64,000 nucleotides of DNA from Adineta vaga. Its lineage: Eukaryota > Rotifera. The position numbers were made by a program, and so were the translations under genes. This document shows, piece by piece, positions 10,676 through 21,711 of the stretch. The stretch lies in the NCBI GenBank assembly GCA_021613535.1, contig CP075494.1, forward strand, positions 5,580,001-5,644,000, read 5' to 3'. The stretch's first letter is position 1. Each line of letters opens with the position of its first letter. The notes beneath the pieces were generated by a model. It ran no database searches and was not told where the DNA came from. It saw nothing but the letters and a program-made list of their open reading frames with translations.

Positions 10676-11156
10676 TGTTTTTATATCTAAAATCTAACAT
10701 TTTTATTCATTAGATTTTTTCTCACTAAAAAATGATCGATAAAAAAGAAAAACAATGTATTTATTTCATGTAAAATATAAAAAATCTATATATTTATATA
10801 CTCTATAGTTAACGGTTATTTCACGGATCAATAGTTTGTTTGCTATTTAACTTTTGACACAAGAAAAGAAGAAAAAAATACAACTAAACAGTACAGCTAC
10901 TTTCCACCTACGAAAATATTTTTCTCGTGGACGGTAATTACGATATTTATCGTACCGAGAAAAAAACAAAAGAATCTTATCGTTTATTTTATGAAGTCTA
11001 TCAATAGTTTGTATGTGGGCAGATAAAAATGATGTACGCCTACGAATTTATTGGATATTTCTTGTAAAATCAAATTAAAACAGAAATTACTTAAAAATAA
11101 CAACTAACATCGTACAGAATGAATTTACAAAAAAAGAATTAAAATGATTTCTAAAA
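10676..11156. other. Intergenic, no gene seen
   Basis: AT-rich upstream region of the nicotinamidase gene and 3' flank of the urea transporter gene. Confidence 0.5.
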
Positions 11157-14143
11157 TTATCGCGAATGCTTTTGTAATTCCTTTATAATATTATCGAAAT
11201 TATTTCGTCGAGCTTCATTAACGGGAAGATTTCCCCATCGATCTTGATGTGTAACACCATCATAACCATATTTCATTAGAATTTTTATAACATTTAAATG
11301 TCCATTTGCTGCAGCATAATGCATTGGAGTTCTACCAAGATAATCTGCATAAAGTTCTCCTGTATTGAAATAACGTCGAAAAAATAATCCATCAATGCGT
11401 TCGGATTGACCAGAAGTAACTAAAGTTAAAAGAAAATGAATTTTATACCATTTATGCAATAGAGAAACAATCTCATGCTCATTTTCTTCTGTTGTTCGTT
11501 GAAATTCTTTGTCTATATTTTCCATAATAAAATTACACACTTGAAAATGTCGATTACGATAGGCATCATCTAACGGTGTTATACCCCATCGATCTTCTTT
11601 CAACATAATTTGTTGAAAACGTGTTTTTTCAGTAAATTTTGCTATGAATTCAATAGTTTCAAGTCTTCCATCGGAAGCGGCAACATGTGCAATCGAACGA
11701 GAATCGTAATCAAGACATTCGGACGCATTTAAATGTGGAAATTGTTGAAGAAAATGTGATACTTTCTTATTATCATTCTGAGCAGACACGATCCAAAATA
11801 ATGAAGGTAATAAAATTTCATCTAAACTTTTCACTAAACTTCTATCATCTTGTTTTTCCGTCGTTTTTCCTTTTGGCATTGGCATTGAAATAAATTTTTC
11901 TGGATTGATACTCAATGGATTATGTTGATGTGCTAATTTATCTAATAAATAAATTTGTATCGTTGAATCTGGTAATGTTAATGCATAGTCAAGTGCTGTG
12001 CGATGAGAATGATCAGGTATATCATACCAAACACGAGTTTTTTCAACTAAATAAGTAACAATATCAAACTGATTCGTAAGAACAGCGACATGTAATGAAT
12101 TTTTTCCATCATAATCTCCTATGTTGGGATTTAAACCGCATGAAATCAAACATTTAACAGCATCAAGATTTCCTTCGAATACAAATGCGTTCATATAGAA
12201 TGCTAATTCTCGAGATTTATCACCAGGTAATCGTGCACCATGAAGATAAAGATATGCAAGTAAATGAAAATGTCCATTCCATAAAGCATCAAATAAAGGT
12301 GTATTTCCATGTCGATCAACTAAATTAATATCAATTTTAACATGATCGATAAGCCATTTGGTTATTTTAAAATTTCCTTCCGATACACTAATATGTAATG
12401 GACTACGATAATTTTGGTCAGCGAATCGAGTAATATTCTCTTGTTTAATTAACATTTTTAAAGAATTAAAATCGTTGAGATAAACATATGAACACATTAA
12501 TATCGGAAGAAATTCTCCTTTGATTTTCGACAATTCTTCCCAAGTTAACTCATCATCGGTTGATAGGGAAAGATTTGTTAGATGATTTAAAAAATAAAAT
12601 TGATTTTTTATCAATTGTGAAACACGATAACGTCGATAATGATCTTCAGGAATACTAACTGATGTAACTTTAACGGCAATTAATTTGTTCGAACCAGCAA
12701 TCAAGCAAAATATCCAACAAATAAAAGTAAATGGAAATGTTAATGTTGGCATACCAACTGGATTTAAATAAGCTGAAATAGCACCTTGAAGAAGTATTGT
12801 CATTAATGATCCGTACAATGTAAATAACCAAATACTATAACCATAGAGAACAAAAAACATACCACCTAATGCTTGACATGTTAAAACAGTATTATAACCC
12901 CAAAGACCAGCATGAATCGATTGAGGCGATACACCTAGAAGATATGCAGCTATTAATTGACCTGTGACACTACCAAATAACGCGAAGAATGCTAATATTC
13001 GAGAACAAAGACAAACACCGACAAGAATAATTGCACCGGTATATGGACTTTCAATAAAATAGACTTGAGCAATACCAGCAAAGAAACCGACAAAATTATC
13101 TTCGACTGAATAACCGGGAAAGGTAACATTAGCTAAGTCAGGTTTTATATTGAATGTTGTTAATACGGAAGGAGATAATATTGTACCATCAATAAAGAAA
13201 TATCGATATCTGAAAGAGCCAAGTAACCACATCCAAGTACAAATTTGAAAACTAAATGTATATGGTGAAATTTCAAGCTTTTGTACGAGAACTTTACCAA
13301 TTGCCATGGCAAATATTGATGAAAATATACTCATAATTATAATTGGAGGAATCATTTGTGGTGAATGTGGAAAATTAAAATAAGCAATTCCCATTGCAGC
13401 TAAACATCCATTATATCCATATAGGCCTGATCGTATAGCACTCATATTAAATCCTAAAACATGTGCTGTAAATGTTGATACTGTTGTACCAAGAAGAGCA
13501 TATAAAGCTAATTCCCAATTTCCAATAAATAATCCAATGGTAATAATAATACCTGATAGAGGATTATTAGCAAACATAACTTGACTGATGCCACGAAAAA
13601 CTGAATCGAAAAAGATAAGTGTCAATCGATGATAGGGATGATTAGGAAGAAAACCATCTTGAGAATAGATATGATCCATTCCTGACATTGTTCCAAGAAA
13701 TGTTCGCCAAGTTAAACGATATTTTTTTCGTCGAGGTGGACGATGTCGATCAATATAAGAAAGAATGCGGTCAACACTTCGTTCATCAACTTTCAAGTGC
13801 GTTTTTTCATGTTCAGTTTTTCGAGAAAAAAGAGCACGTTGTTGTCTTGATGGACCTTCACCTAAATAATTTTCGGCAGTATTTAAACCTGATGACCATG
13901 CTCGATGTTCCGCTGGCTGGTCATGTTCATCTTCCGGAATCAAATTCAATGTTACATAATTTGAATGATGACCATGCGGAACTGCTGACCAACTACGAAG
14001 TTCTTTAATATCATTATCATTTGAAGAAATGATGGCTAGAAGAAAAACAATTGACTCGATGATTAGTTTGTTTTTGTTGATAAAAAACACATCATCACTC
14101 CATGTATTGATGAGAAAGAAAAAGACAAATCATCATTTTGCAT
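11157..14143 (-). CDS. Urea transporter fused to C-terminal ankyrin repeats
   Basis: The main exon is 14035-11157. The open frame continues to 14090 but begins at GTG with no ATG upstream. A good acceptor (TTTTTCTTCTAG) ends at 14036, and a candidate first exon 14143-14089 (donor GTTTTT, 53-base intron) restores an ATG and frame, giving 977 residues; this 5' end is tentative. Residues about 150-500 form a urea-transporter (SLC14/UT) domain with the expected internal duplication: VMFANNPLSG and GLYGYNGCLAAMG in the first half, a SPYTG and GLWGYNTVLTCQALG pair in the second. Residues about 540-975 contain about ten ankyrin units, among them EDRWGITPLDDAYRN and HQDRWGNLPVNEA, which resemble the glutaminase-type ankyrin tail. 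Urea transporters normally end after the membrane domain. Confidence 0.85.
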
Positions 14144-15220
14144 TTACTCTTAAAAAAAGACTCTTCTCTCTCGTCGATAGATAGATAGATAGATTAGTTG
14201 GACGAAAATATCAGGATTCTGATTTTGTGAGGAGATATACTGTTGTTTTTTCCTACTTACACAATCGGTCTTGATCACCCATTCAATACGAAAGATATGT
14301 ATATTATTTGATAATGTATGTGTGAAACGATTGATAATACAATTATATCAAACTTATTGAGTTATATGTGCGTCTAAAATGTTTTTTTTTTCTTTTTATG
14401 AAAAATGACGTCTTGCTATTATTATTATTATTATTTAATGAGATTTGTGTTTTCGCATCATTTGTTCGCTCTATTGAATAAGCTTTTTCAAAGAAAATAA
14501 TCTTTACACGTTGAAACGACAGTAGATAATATATCTACAATAACACGGAGAGGTGCGAATCAGTCATTGGATATTTCTCAATAACATAATAACAGCTAAT
14601 TGTAGAGGAAAACAGTACGATTGAATATGAACACATCTTCTATATTTCACTTCGGAGTTAATGGTAATCAAACCTTTCTTTATCGTCTAATAAAAATCTT
14701 TTGATATGTACGAATGTCATTATTTTTTTACGAAATTATCAAATCTTCAATTACCTCCACCTTTCTATGCAATACCTATAATCATTAACTTTCTTTGTTC
14801 TCATCTATATCGACGAATAATTATTCTTATTAAACATTCAAATCAAAACAATGAATGTTAAATAGATATAATCACATCAAATATAATATTTCTCGAGGAA
14901 AGAAAACATTCGAATGATAATTAAAGTATGACTCTTTTCTTCGTGATAAAGGTCATATTTTTCTCATCCTTTGAGAGTGACAACTACGCCGAGATGCTTA
15001 TTATATTGTTTATTTCGCACATTGTGATTCATATTCGTATGTTATTGCTGGATCATCAAAACTTTTAGTCGTTGCCTTTCGTCATCAAATATTTTGATAA
15101 CAATTCTATGATGTCAATATCATCAATGAAAGTTTTGAATTGAATTCTTTTTCTCAGAATAGCAGAAAATAAAAAAAAACTTATACGGTGATAGATAAAT
15201 TAATTAAATAGATGATTTTT
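14144..15220. other. Intergenic, 1.1 kb, with microsatellites
   Basis: No gene seen. Contains a (GATA)n run near 14175-14194 and an (ATT)n run near 14418-14436. Confidence 0.55.
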
Positions 15221-16198
15221 TCAATATTTCTGTGATAGAACAGCCATCATACGAGGTAAAACATTTGTTAATGCAGCACTCCAACATGGAAAATCATGTC
15301 CTCCTTTACAACCTTGACCAATCGATGCTCCATTACCATAATCATTAAAATATACAGGAATATTCAATGATTTAAGTGTATCACGCATACGATAGTTTGT
15401 ATCACGAATAGTTCCTTCAAGAATTCCTTGATTACCTGTATAAATTGCCAATGTAACACCTTTTAATGATGCTGCATGTGTAATGGGATTTTGTGCGATC
15501 CATCCTTCTTTAGTCCATGGTAAAAGTGCAGCACCAAATGGTCCATCCAGAGGTTTTCCGTCGATAGTTACTGAACCTAAAATACCAGCTTGAATTCGTA
15601 AATCAAGTAAATCAAGTGCACCAGACAAGCTAGCAGCAAAAGCAAATCGATCAGAATACAATTCAGCATAACGCATAGCACCGAATCCACCCATTGAAAG
15701 ACCAATTAAAGCTCGTCCTTTCTTTTCATTCGTAGTTCGAAGATTTTGATCTATCCATGGTACTAATTGTTCCATATGAAATGTTCGCCAATTTTGTGGA
15801 GCAACATGACCAGGATTCACCCAATTTGTATACCATCCGAATTTTCCGCCATCAGGCATGACTGTAATTACAGAAGAATGACCGAGAATAGTTTGTGCTT
15901 TGCCGCTTGCTGTCCAATCAGCAGCATTACCAAGACTACCATGAAATAGATAAAGAACGGGATATCGACGAGTTTTACCACTACTCATATAATCACGTGG
16001 AAGAAGTATACGAACTTTTTGATCACCTCGTACAGCAGTTGTTGATAGAGTTAATTCATAAAGTTCATTGTTAAGTTTAGAAACAGAACGTACAGTGATA
16101 CCACGTGATGAAACAAAATTAGGTGCATCACTTAAACAAATAACTGTCAAATAAGATAGGATTATTGAAAGTATGGCGAAAAGATGGATACAAGTCAT
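15221..16198 (-). CDS. Secreted esterase of the esterase D/antigen-85-like family
   Basis: 325 residues from the ATG at 16198 (the longer frame starts at TTG). A signal peptide covers residues 1-23. The domain is an alpha/beta-hydrolase of the PF00756 type: LYLFHGSLGN gives the oxyanion region, GLSMGGFGAMR the nucleophile elbow (GxSxG), and GGHDFPCWSAAL near the C-terminus the catalytic His. The acid residue is probably in the region after TLAIYTGN. The family is widespread in Actinobacteria and other bacteria, acting on ester bonds of acyl sugars or feruloyl-like substrates; the substrate here is unknown. It is intronless while most neighbours are spliced, so bacterial acquisition is plausible. 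Confidence 0.85.
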   Translation of the reverse strand: MTCIHLFAILSIILSYLTVICLSDAPNFVSSRGITVRSVSKLNNELYELTLSTTAVRGDQKVRILLPRDYMSSGKTRRYPVLYLFHGSLGNAADWTASGKAQTILGHSSVITVMPDGGKFGWYTNWVNPGHVAPQNWRTFHMEQLVPWIDQNLRTTNEKKGRALIGLSMGGFGAMRYAELYSDRFAFAASLSGALDLLDLRIQAGILGSVTIDGKPLDGPFGAALLPWTKEGWIAQNPITHAASLKGVTLAIYTGNQGILEGTIRDTNYRMRDTLKSLNIPVYFNDYGNGASIGQGCKGGHDFPCWSAALTNVLPRMMAVLSQKY

Positions 16199-17172
16199 AA
16201 TTGACAACGATATTGCAATTTATATAGATTATTTATAGGGCAAACGATCGTATGATAAGAAAAGTAACAACATTTAGAAACAGGTGATATCGTTCTCATA
16301 AGTTATAGGCCACTAACGCCTACAATGCAAGGACATATGGAGGGATGATCTAATTTATTTTTCTATCAGTACTATTCTTTTCTTAGTTCGGAATCAAATA
16401 TTATTGTCAAATAGTTATAGTCATATCTTTGATTCGATTTTCTGATGAATTGATATTCGACTATGAAAAAAGATATTTTCGTCACAAATATAATTAGTTT
16501 TGATTTACAATGTAAATTGTATCATTGCTACCACTGATGCTTTCTCAAATGTTATAAAATTCATATTTTCATCGCAAAACAATCATTTGAATATAAAACC
16601 ATTTGTAGAAAGAAAAAAGAAAATGTTGATAGGAAGTAAATAAAGCACGAGACTTGTGTATTATCCTTTAATATCGTCTATCGAGCAATATTACAGTTGT
16701 TAGTAAGTCAAATTCTATATCCTTATTCTCCTCTAACGTATGTTTATAGTTTTCGATAATAGTGTAAACATGGGATTTAATAATTCAAAGGCAAACATTC
16801 TTGCATTAGAAAAACGATAAGTGCTTCACAGATTGAAATTGAAGATATTATATTCTAGAAAATTTAGCAACACCACGACGACGAGCACATACAGTAACAG
16901 TAGCTTCTTATTCATCCAACTATAGTGAGTATATGCATTTATACAAATGTAAAAGTCATTCATGATCGATATATAAAAAGAAATGCAGAAATCGTTTCAG
17001 TAAGTATTGCCATTAGGTAGATATGAGTACATTGGTGTTTTTTTTTCTTATAGCTGAACCGTGGCGTCCGTGTCGATATGAATCACAATGGGATATTCAC
17101 GTGAATAAAATAAATACTTTTCATACTCTAAAATTTCATTACTATGAACTTTTTTTTATTTGACAATATCTA
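16199..17172. other. Intergenic, nearly 1 kb, with a possible short spliced reading frame
   Basis: No confident gene. Two plus-strand stretches look weakly coding: about 16859-16926 (TPRRRAHTVTVASYSSNY) followed by a GTGAGT donor, and 17052-17162 after a TTTCTTATAG acceptor (EPWRPCRYESQWDIH, then a stop). They join in frame, but no first exon with a suitable ATG was found. Confidence 0.3.
16230..16237 (-). promoter_or_regulatory. TATA box of the secreted esterase gene
   Basis: TATAAATA on the minus strand, 32 bases upstream of the ATG at 16198. This implies an extremely short leader unless an upstream intron is missed. Confidence 0.45.
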
Positions 17173-19881
17173 TTAGAAATATTCAGCAAGTCCTAAACGT
17201 CGTTGCTCATATTCACAAGGACATATACTCGAGTATTTACTACACACGTATTGTTTTGCATTGCCAGATGAGATTGATAAACTATCCGAAGTCAAACCAT
17301 AAAATTGTTCTAATCGTCTACAGCGTAGTTCGAGTGATAAATAGTGTAAAACATTTACCCTTCTTCCATTTAAATCTTCGTCTGATAAAAATACATGCTG
17401 ATCGTACTTTTCATCAATCGCAGAATATGGCCATCGAAAAGCATGAAAAAAGCTCGTTTCATTGATCAATTTTTGTTGCACATAATTTTCAAAATTTTGA
17501 ATATTTTTGATTGAGTCAATCATATTTGTCATAGTTTCAACATTGATTATTACACTAAATGAGTGCCAATCAATAAAACGTTCAAATGGAAGTACAATAC
17601 TTTCAGCTAATATCAATGGAATTGCACCGAAAGAAATCGATTCATACAGACGAGGTGACCATGGACTCACGCCTTCAAGACATAGGTGAAATATACTTGA
17701 ACGAATCGAATTCACATAATTATTCGATGTTTGATAACCATCAATAAATATCAAAGTATTCAATTCTTTCTTACCGAATATGGTTTTATTTTTATAGATA
17801 CGTTTCTCTCCAATTGTTTCTCGAACGAAAGATGAAAATCGTTGTCGAACTGAATCTTGTGAATTGGATTTATTTACTGTGCCAGCAAAGAATAAAAGAT
17901 TCTTCTTCTGTCTGTACCATTGATTCCAATCATAGTTCATCGTTACCGGTTTATTATTCAATCGTTGTAAACGATTGAACGGTGGAATGATAATATCATA
18001 GTTATGACGATATATTGGCGTTATATTTCTATGAAGATACAGAGGCTGTGCATAGTAAGGTAATAAATCTTGTCTAAAACCTGTTAATCCTAATTGAATG
18101 ACATTCTTGAGTCGATCTTGTATTGTACGATTTTGAACAACACCCATATTCTTTCCAAGTGTGAACGCTATCAAATGATTTGAACCAAATGTCATATTCC
18201 AAAAAGGAAACAGTTTTTCAATATTGATCAATAATGGTAGAAAATATTCGTGATTTAAACGTTTATAAAATGCTCGATATTCGAAATCTGTTAATGTTGA
18301 TCGATAATGATCAAGAGCCATACACGCATAATCATGTGGAATTATATAATAATCTGCTAGAAGAGGATCTTTCGACCAGATGATATCATGTTGAGATTTC
18401 GGATAGATGTTTTTCAATCGTTGAAAATAATCTTGTAAGATATATTCGACGGAATACATTTGATTAGCATGGACATTTCGACCACAATCCGTTTTCATTG
18501 TGGTTGAATAATTGCGATAGTGATCATTTTGAATAAGTTCAGATTTATTGTACATCCAAATACGTAAAGGTCTACGAAGAAGATCTTCAATTTTATATTT
18601 AGATCGATAAGTATCAATCTCATTCAACCAATCAACTGTCCGATCAAGATGTTGAGATGTCATCGAATGTTGACCATAAAGATCACCACAAATCTCTTCA
18701 CATATATCAAATCGAAATCTTTTCCAATCTTGGACGTAATCATGAAAATGGTGCTGTTCGATATCTGACCATGTTTTAGTTACATTCGGAAATTGTGTAT
18801 AATATAAAAAGTTTATTTTCATACACCAACAAGTATTTAATGTTCGATTCTTTGTGATATACTTCGCTTTCGTATGATGTTTATAAAAAAATTGAGATGA
18901 CCATGGTTTACAAAACCATTTATTGAAATTTTTATGCATATAATCAGAAGATATCGGTACTGGAGTAGAAATGGAAAGTTTAATACTCTCATTATGAGTA
19001 AGAAGTGAACCACCAAGACGAAAAGCATCTTTCCGAATATCGAATATAAGTTGCAGGTAATGATCTAATTTCAATAAACGATCATTCGTTGCATGAATAA
19101 AATAGGTTGGTGGAACAGGATTGAAATAATTCTTTGATTGATTATGAAAAAGACAATAATTATTTGTTATGAAACTTTTTCGTGAACAAAAATCAAAATA
19201 AAACCAATTAGCAAATATGGGATCTAGTACAAGTCGATTTTGTATTTCTCTATCATAGTCAGAATGAATAAGTAAACTTGGTTTATAACCTGGATATATA
19301 TATAAAATCTGAGCTTGAATTGGAAGAACACGACTAAGTAATGAACCCATACGTGAACCTTGACTAAGACCAAAAAGATAAAGACGAGGATAATGTTGAA
19401 ATTCTTTCAAATAAATACTCTTCATCCACATTCGAAAGGTCACATCGATCCAATAGACATCTCTATTCTTCTGTATAGGCATTCTTACAGTGTAATCTTT
19501 TTTATTTGTACATAGAGCAAGAATAGAATAGCCAGCGGAACGCATTTTTGAGAGAATTTTATCACCTACAGAAAATCCCCACCAATCGATACACGAACGA
19601 CCACGACCAGTTAGTAGAAGAATAAGACGTGATTCATTTGACGAATTTTGTTTTAAGTTCAATTCATAACGATATTCATAATGATACGAAGATGAAAGTG
19701 GATAAAATATCACATGATGTTTAGCGATTTCGACGGGTTTACATCGAGAATGATTCGCTTTTATTTGAATTGCATAAAAAGAATTTAATATTTTGTTTTG
19801 ACTTCGCATCAAATAAACAGTTGCAATTAGAAGATCAAGTAAAATTATGAAATATACAATACTTCGTACATCAAATTCCAT
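17173..19881 (-). CDS. Exostosin (GT47) with an N-terminal alpha/beta-hydrolase-like domain
   Basis: Single exon, 902 residues from the ATG at 19881 (a 14-codon extension starts at TTG). An N-terminal hydrophobic anchor (VYFIILLDLLIATVYLM) suggests a type II Golgi/ER protein. Residues about 60-290 look like an alpha/beta-hydrolase: LILLLTGRGRS, then GLSQGSRMG as a nucleophile elbow, and THNESIK further on. Residues about 440-860 match exostosin: PLRIWMYNK at the start, DYYIIPHDYACM, IIPPF, LLFFAGT and the conserved GVSPWSPRLYESISFGAIP stretch with a Glu typical of GT47 enzymes. Exostosins transfer sugars in proteoglycan or cell-wall-like polysaccharide synthesis. The N-terminal hydrolase fusion is unusual; the sugar donor is unknown. 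Confidence 0.8.
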   Translation of the reverse strand: MEFDVRSIVYFIILLDLLIATVYLMRSQNKILNSFYAIQIKANHSRCKPVEIAKHHVIFYPLSSSYHYEYRYELNLKQNSSNESRLILLLTGRGRSCIDWWGFSVGDKILSKMRSAGYSILALCTNKKDYTVRMPIQKNRDVYWIDVTFRMWMKSIYLKEFQHYPRLYLFGLSQGSRMGSLLSRVLPIQAQILYIYPGYKPSLLIHSDYDREIQNRLVLDPIFANWFYFDFCSRKSFITNNYCLFHNQSKNYFNPVPPTYFIHATNDRLLKLDHYLQLIFDIRKDAFRLGGSLLTHNESIKLSISTPVPISSDYMHKNFNKWFCKPWSSQFFYKHHTKAKYITKNRTLNTCWCMKINFLYYTQFPNVTKTWSDIEQHHFHDYVQDWKRFRFDICEEICGDLYGQHSMTSQHLDRTVDWLNEIDTYRSKYKIEDLLRRPLRIWMYNKSELIQNDHYRNYSTTMKTDCGRNVHANQMYSVEYILQDYFQRLKNIYPKSQHDIIWSKDPLLADYYIIPHDYACMALDHYRSTLTDFEYRAFYKRLNHEYFLPLLINIEKLFPFWNMTFGSNHLIAFTLGKNMGVVQNRTIQDRLKNVIQLGLTGFRQDLLPYYAQPLYLHRNITPIYRHNYDIIIPPFNRLQRLNNKPVTMNYDWNQWYRQKKNLLFFAGTVNKSNSQDSVRQRFSSFVRETIGEKRIYKNKTIFGKKELNTLIFIDGYQTSNNYVNSIRSSIFHLCLEGVSPWSPRLYESISFGAIPLILAESIVLPFERFIDWHSFSVIINVETMTNMIDSIKNIQNFENYVQQKLINETSFFHAFRWPYSAIDEKYDQHVFLSDEDLNGRRVNVLHYLSLELRCRRLEQFYGLTSDSLSISSGNAKQYVCSKYSSICPCEYEQRRLGLAEYF

Positions 19882-20321
19882 ATTTATAATCTGTACAATG
19901 CACTGGAATTGAGATCGATACAAAATCCTTGAAATGTCTGTTCGTTTTTTGTTCTCTAATTTACAAATTCATACTGTTCGTGCATATGAAAGCGAAAAAA
20001 AAGGAATACTTACAACTATCTTCGTAAATATTATCGAATGAAATTAAGAAGAAATCGCGACTGTGACGCTCTCGCTTACATGTGCTGTACGCTTGCTATC
20101 TGTCCTTATTTCGATACATTTTGTTGCATTTTTATTACCTTTTCTTTCCTTCTATTGATGAATGAGTATATAAACGTATGTTTTGTATCAAAGCGACGCG
20201 ATTTAAGAAGAGATAAATAAAGGCGTAGTTCCATCAACGCATATATCTCTTCCATAAAAATCGTCACAACGACACAATCGGTTTTGAATAAACAAAATCT
20301 CGTACAAAAAAAAGACTAATC
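19882..20321. other. Divergent promoter region, no gene seen
   Basis: Separates the exostosin gene (minus) from the acyltransferase-like gene (plus). A TATATAAA lies near 20167. The short frame at 20038-20220 is Cys/Phe-rich and unsupported. Confidence 0.45.
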
Positions 20322-21386
20322 ATGCCATGCTCAAAAATGATCTTATTCAAAGCAATTGGTATTAGTTATTTCGTTCTTGCAAGTTATCATGAACCTTCAT
20401 TTATCTGCATTCCAATTCAATCATTTTTAGTCGCTTATTTTTTCTTCATTGTTGGTTATAATTTTAAACCGTTTTATAGTTTATGGAGTAAAATACGTTT
20501 CATAAAAGACAAAGCAGAACAATACATCCTCATGTACTTTGTCTATAACATTCTATTTGCACTTTTACGTACGTTTATTAATCTATATTTGGAAACAACA
20601 ATTCTAGGACCTTATCCGACGTTGTATAACTTCTTTCTTGAACCAATTTTTCAATCACGATTGTATCCATTAAGTGGATCAACATGGTTTTATCCACAAT
20701 TATTTCTAACAATTGTTATCGTTCAATTTATTTATTACAATAAAACGGAAAATATCTATATTGATGGAATGTATATCATTAGTTCAACTAGTTTATTTGC
20801 TATTGGAATTCATCAATTCGAAGTTCGAAATTATTTTCAAATACTTTTCATTCGCATAACATTTTCGTTAATTTTTACGTTTCTTGGTTATATTTACCAT
20901 CAATATTTCGAATCAAACAAAGAGAAATTATTTTTTACATCATTTTATTGTTTTCTCGCGTTTGCTCTTCTCAGTTGGATTCTTTATTTCTATCCGAACG
21001 TGCGATTTAATTATGTAAAAGCTGATTTTCAGCAACAACCTTTCTGGATTCCTATAATTCTCGGTTGTATTCATATTTATATTCATTTATTTTTAAGTTA
21101 CACTTTACAAGATATTCTAGACGAAAACGATATTCTTAATACCATTGCTAAAGAATCTTATCATATTATGTTTTTACATGGATTGTCATTTACATTGATA
21201 AATTTATTTGTTTTTAAATGTTTATTAAAGATGGATAATCAGATTTTTGAAATGTCTTTTCGATATAAACCAGATCTTACATGGCCATTCTATTTTGCAG
21301 GTGGCATTCAAATTCCAATTTTATTTATAAAATGTGTTCGATTTGTCAAAATGAAATGGTTTCCATTTTTATTTTCTTTCCTATAG
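20322..21386 (+). CDS. Multi-pass membrane protein, acyltransferase-3-like
   Basis: Single exon, 354 residues, about ten hydrophobic segments. The opening (KAIGISYFVLASYHEP, FFFIVGYNFKPFY) and the later GSTWFYPQLFLT stretch resemble the PF01757 acyltransferase family, in which integral membrane enzymes move acetyl or other acyl groups onto sugars. The usual active-site His of the first helix would correspond to His in SYHEPSF. Similarity is by pattern only and other polytopic families remain possible. Intronless; microbial acquisition is possible but not shown. Confidence 0.55.
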   Translation: MPCSKMILFKAIGISYFVLASYHEPSFICIPIQSFLVAYFFFIVGYNFKPFYSLWSKIRFIKDKAEQYILMYFVYNILFALLRTFINLYLETTILGPYPTLYNFFLEPIFQSRLYPLSGSTWFYPQLFLTIVIVQFIYYNKTENIYIDGMYIISSTSLFAIGIHQFEVRNYFQILFIRITFSLIFTFLGYIYHQYFESNKEKLFFTSFYCFLAFALLSWILYFYPNVRFNYVKADFQQQPFWIPIILGCIHIYIHLFLSYTLQDILDENDILNTIAKESYHIMFLHGLSFTLINLFVFKCLLKMDNQIFEMSFRYKPDLTWPFYFAGGIQIPILFIKCVRFVKMKWFPFLFSFL

Positions 21387-21711
21387 ACAATAAAACATTC
21401 TATCTATCAGAATTGATACAATAGTAATTCCAAAAATAATCAAGTCTAAGATGATTCATGTTCTTATCGATCATAAAAATCCTAATTGGGAAAATTCTTT
21501 TCATGACTAAGATCGAGGCATGATAATGGAAATAAAAAACAAACCTTTTCTTTTCTTTTTTTGTACTTTAACATTAAATCACAGTCGAAACTTTTCCGCG
21601 GGTGTCGTCATAGTCAAACGTTAAAGCAACTATAAACACATACATACAAATGCTACTGTATAAAAGAGAACACTTGAAGACAATTCTCAAAAACACTGCT
21701 ACATCATTTCG
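21387..21711. other. Intergenic, no gene seen
   Basis: 3' flank of the acyltransferase-like gene and 5' flank of the broken B-box/SPRY gene. Confidence 0.45.

Noticed and set aside
20038-20220. 60-residue Cys/Phe-rich frame in the divergent promoter
   Set aside because: Contains the probable TATA box of the next gene; no similarity or splice evidence.
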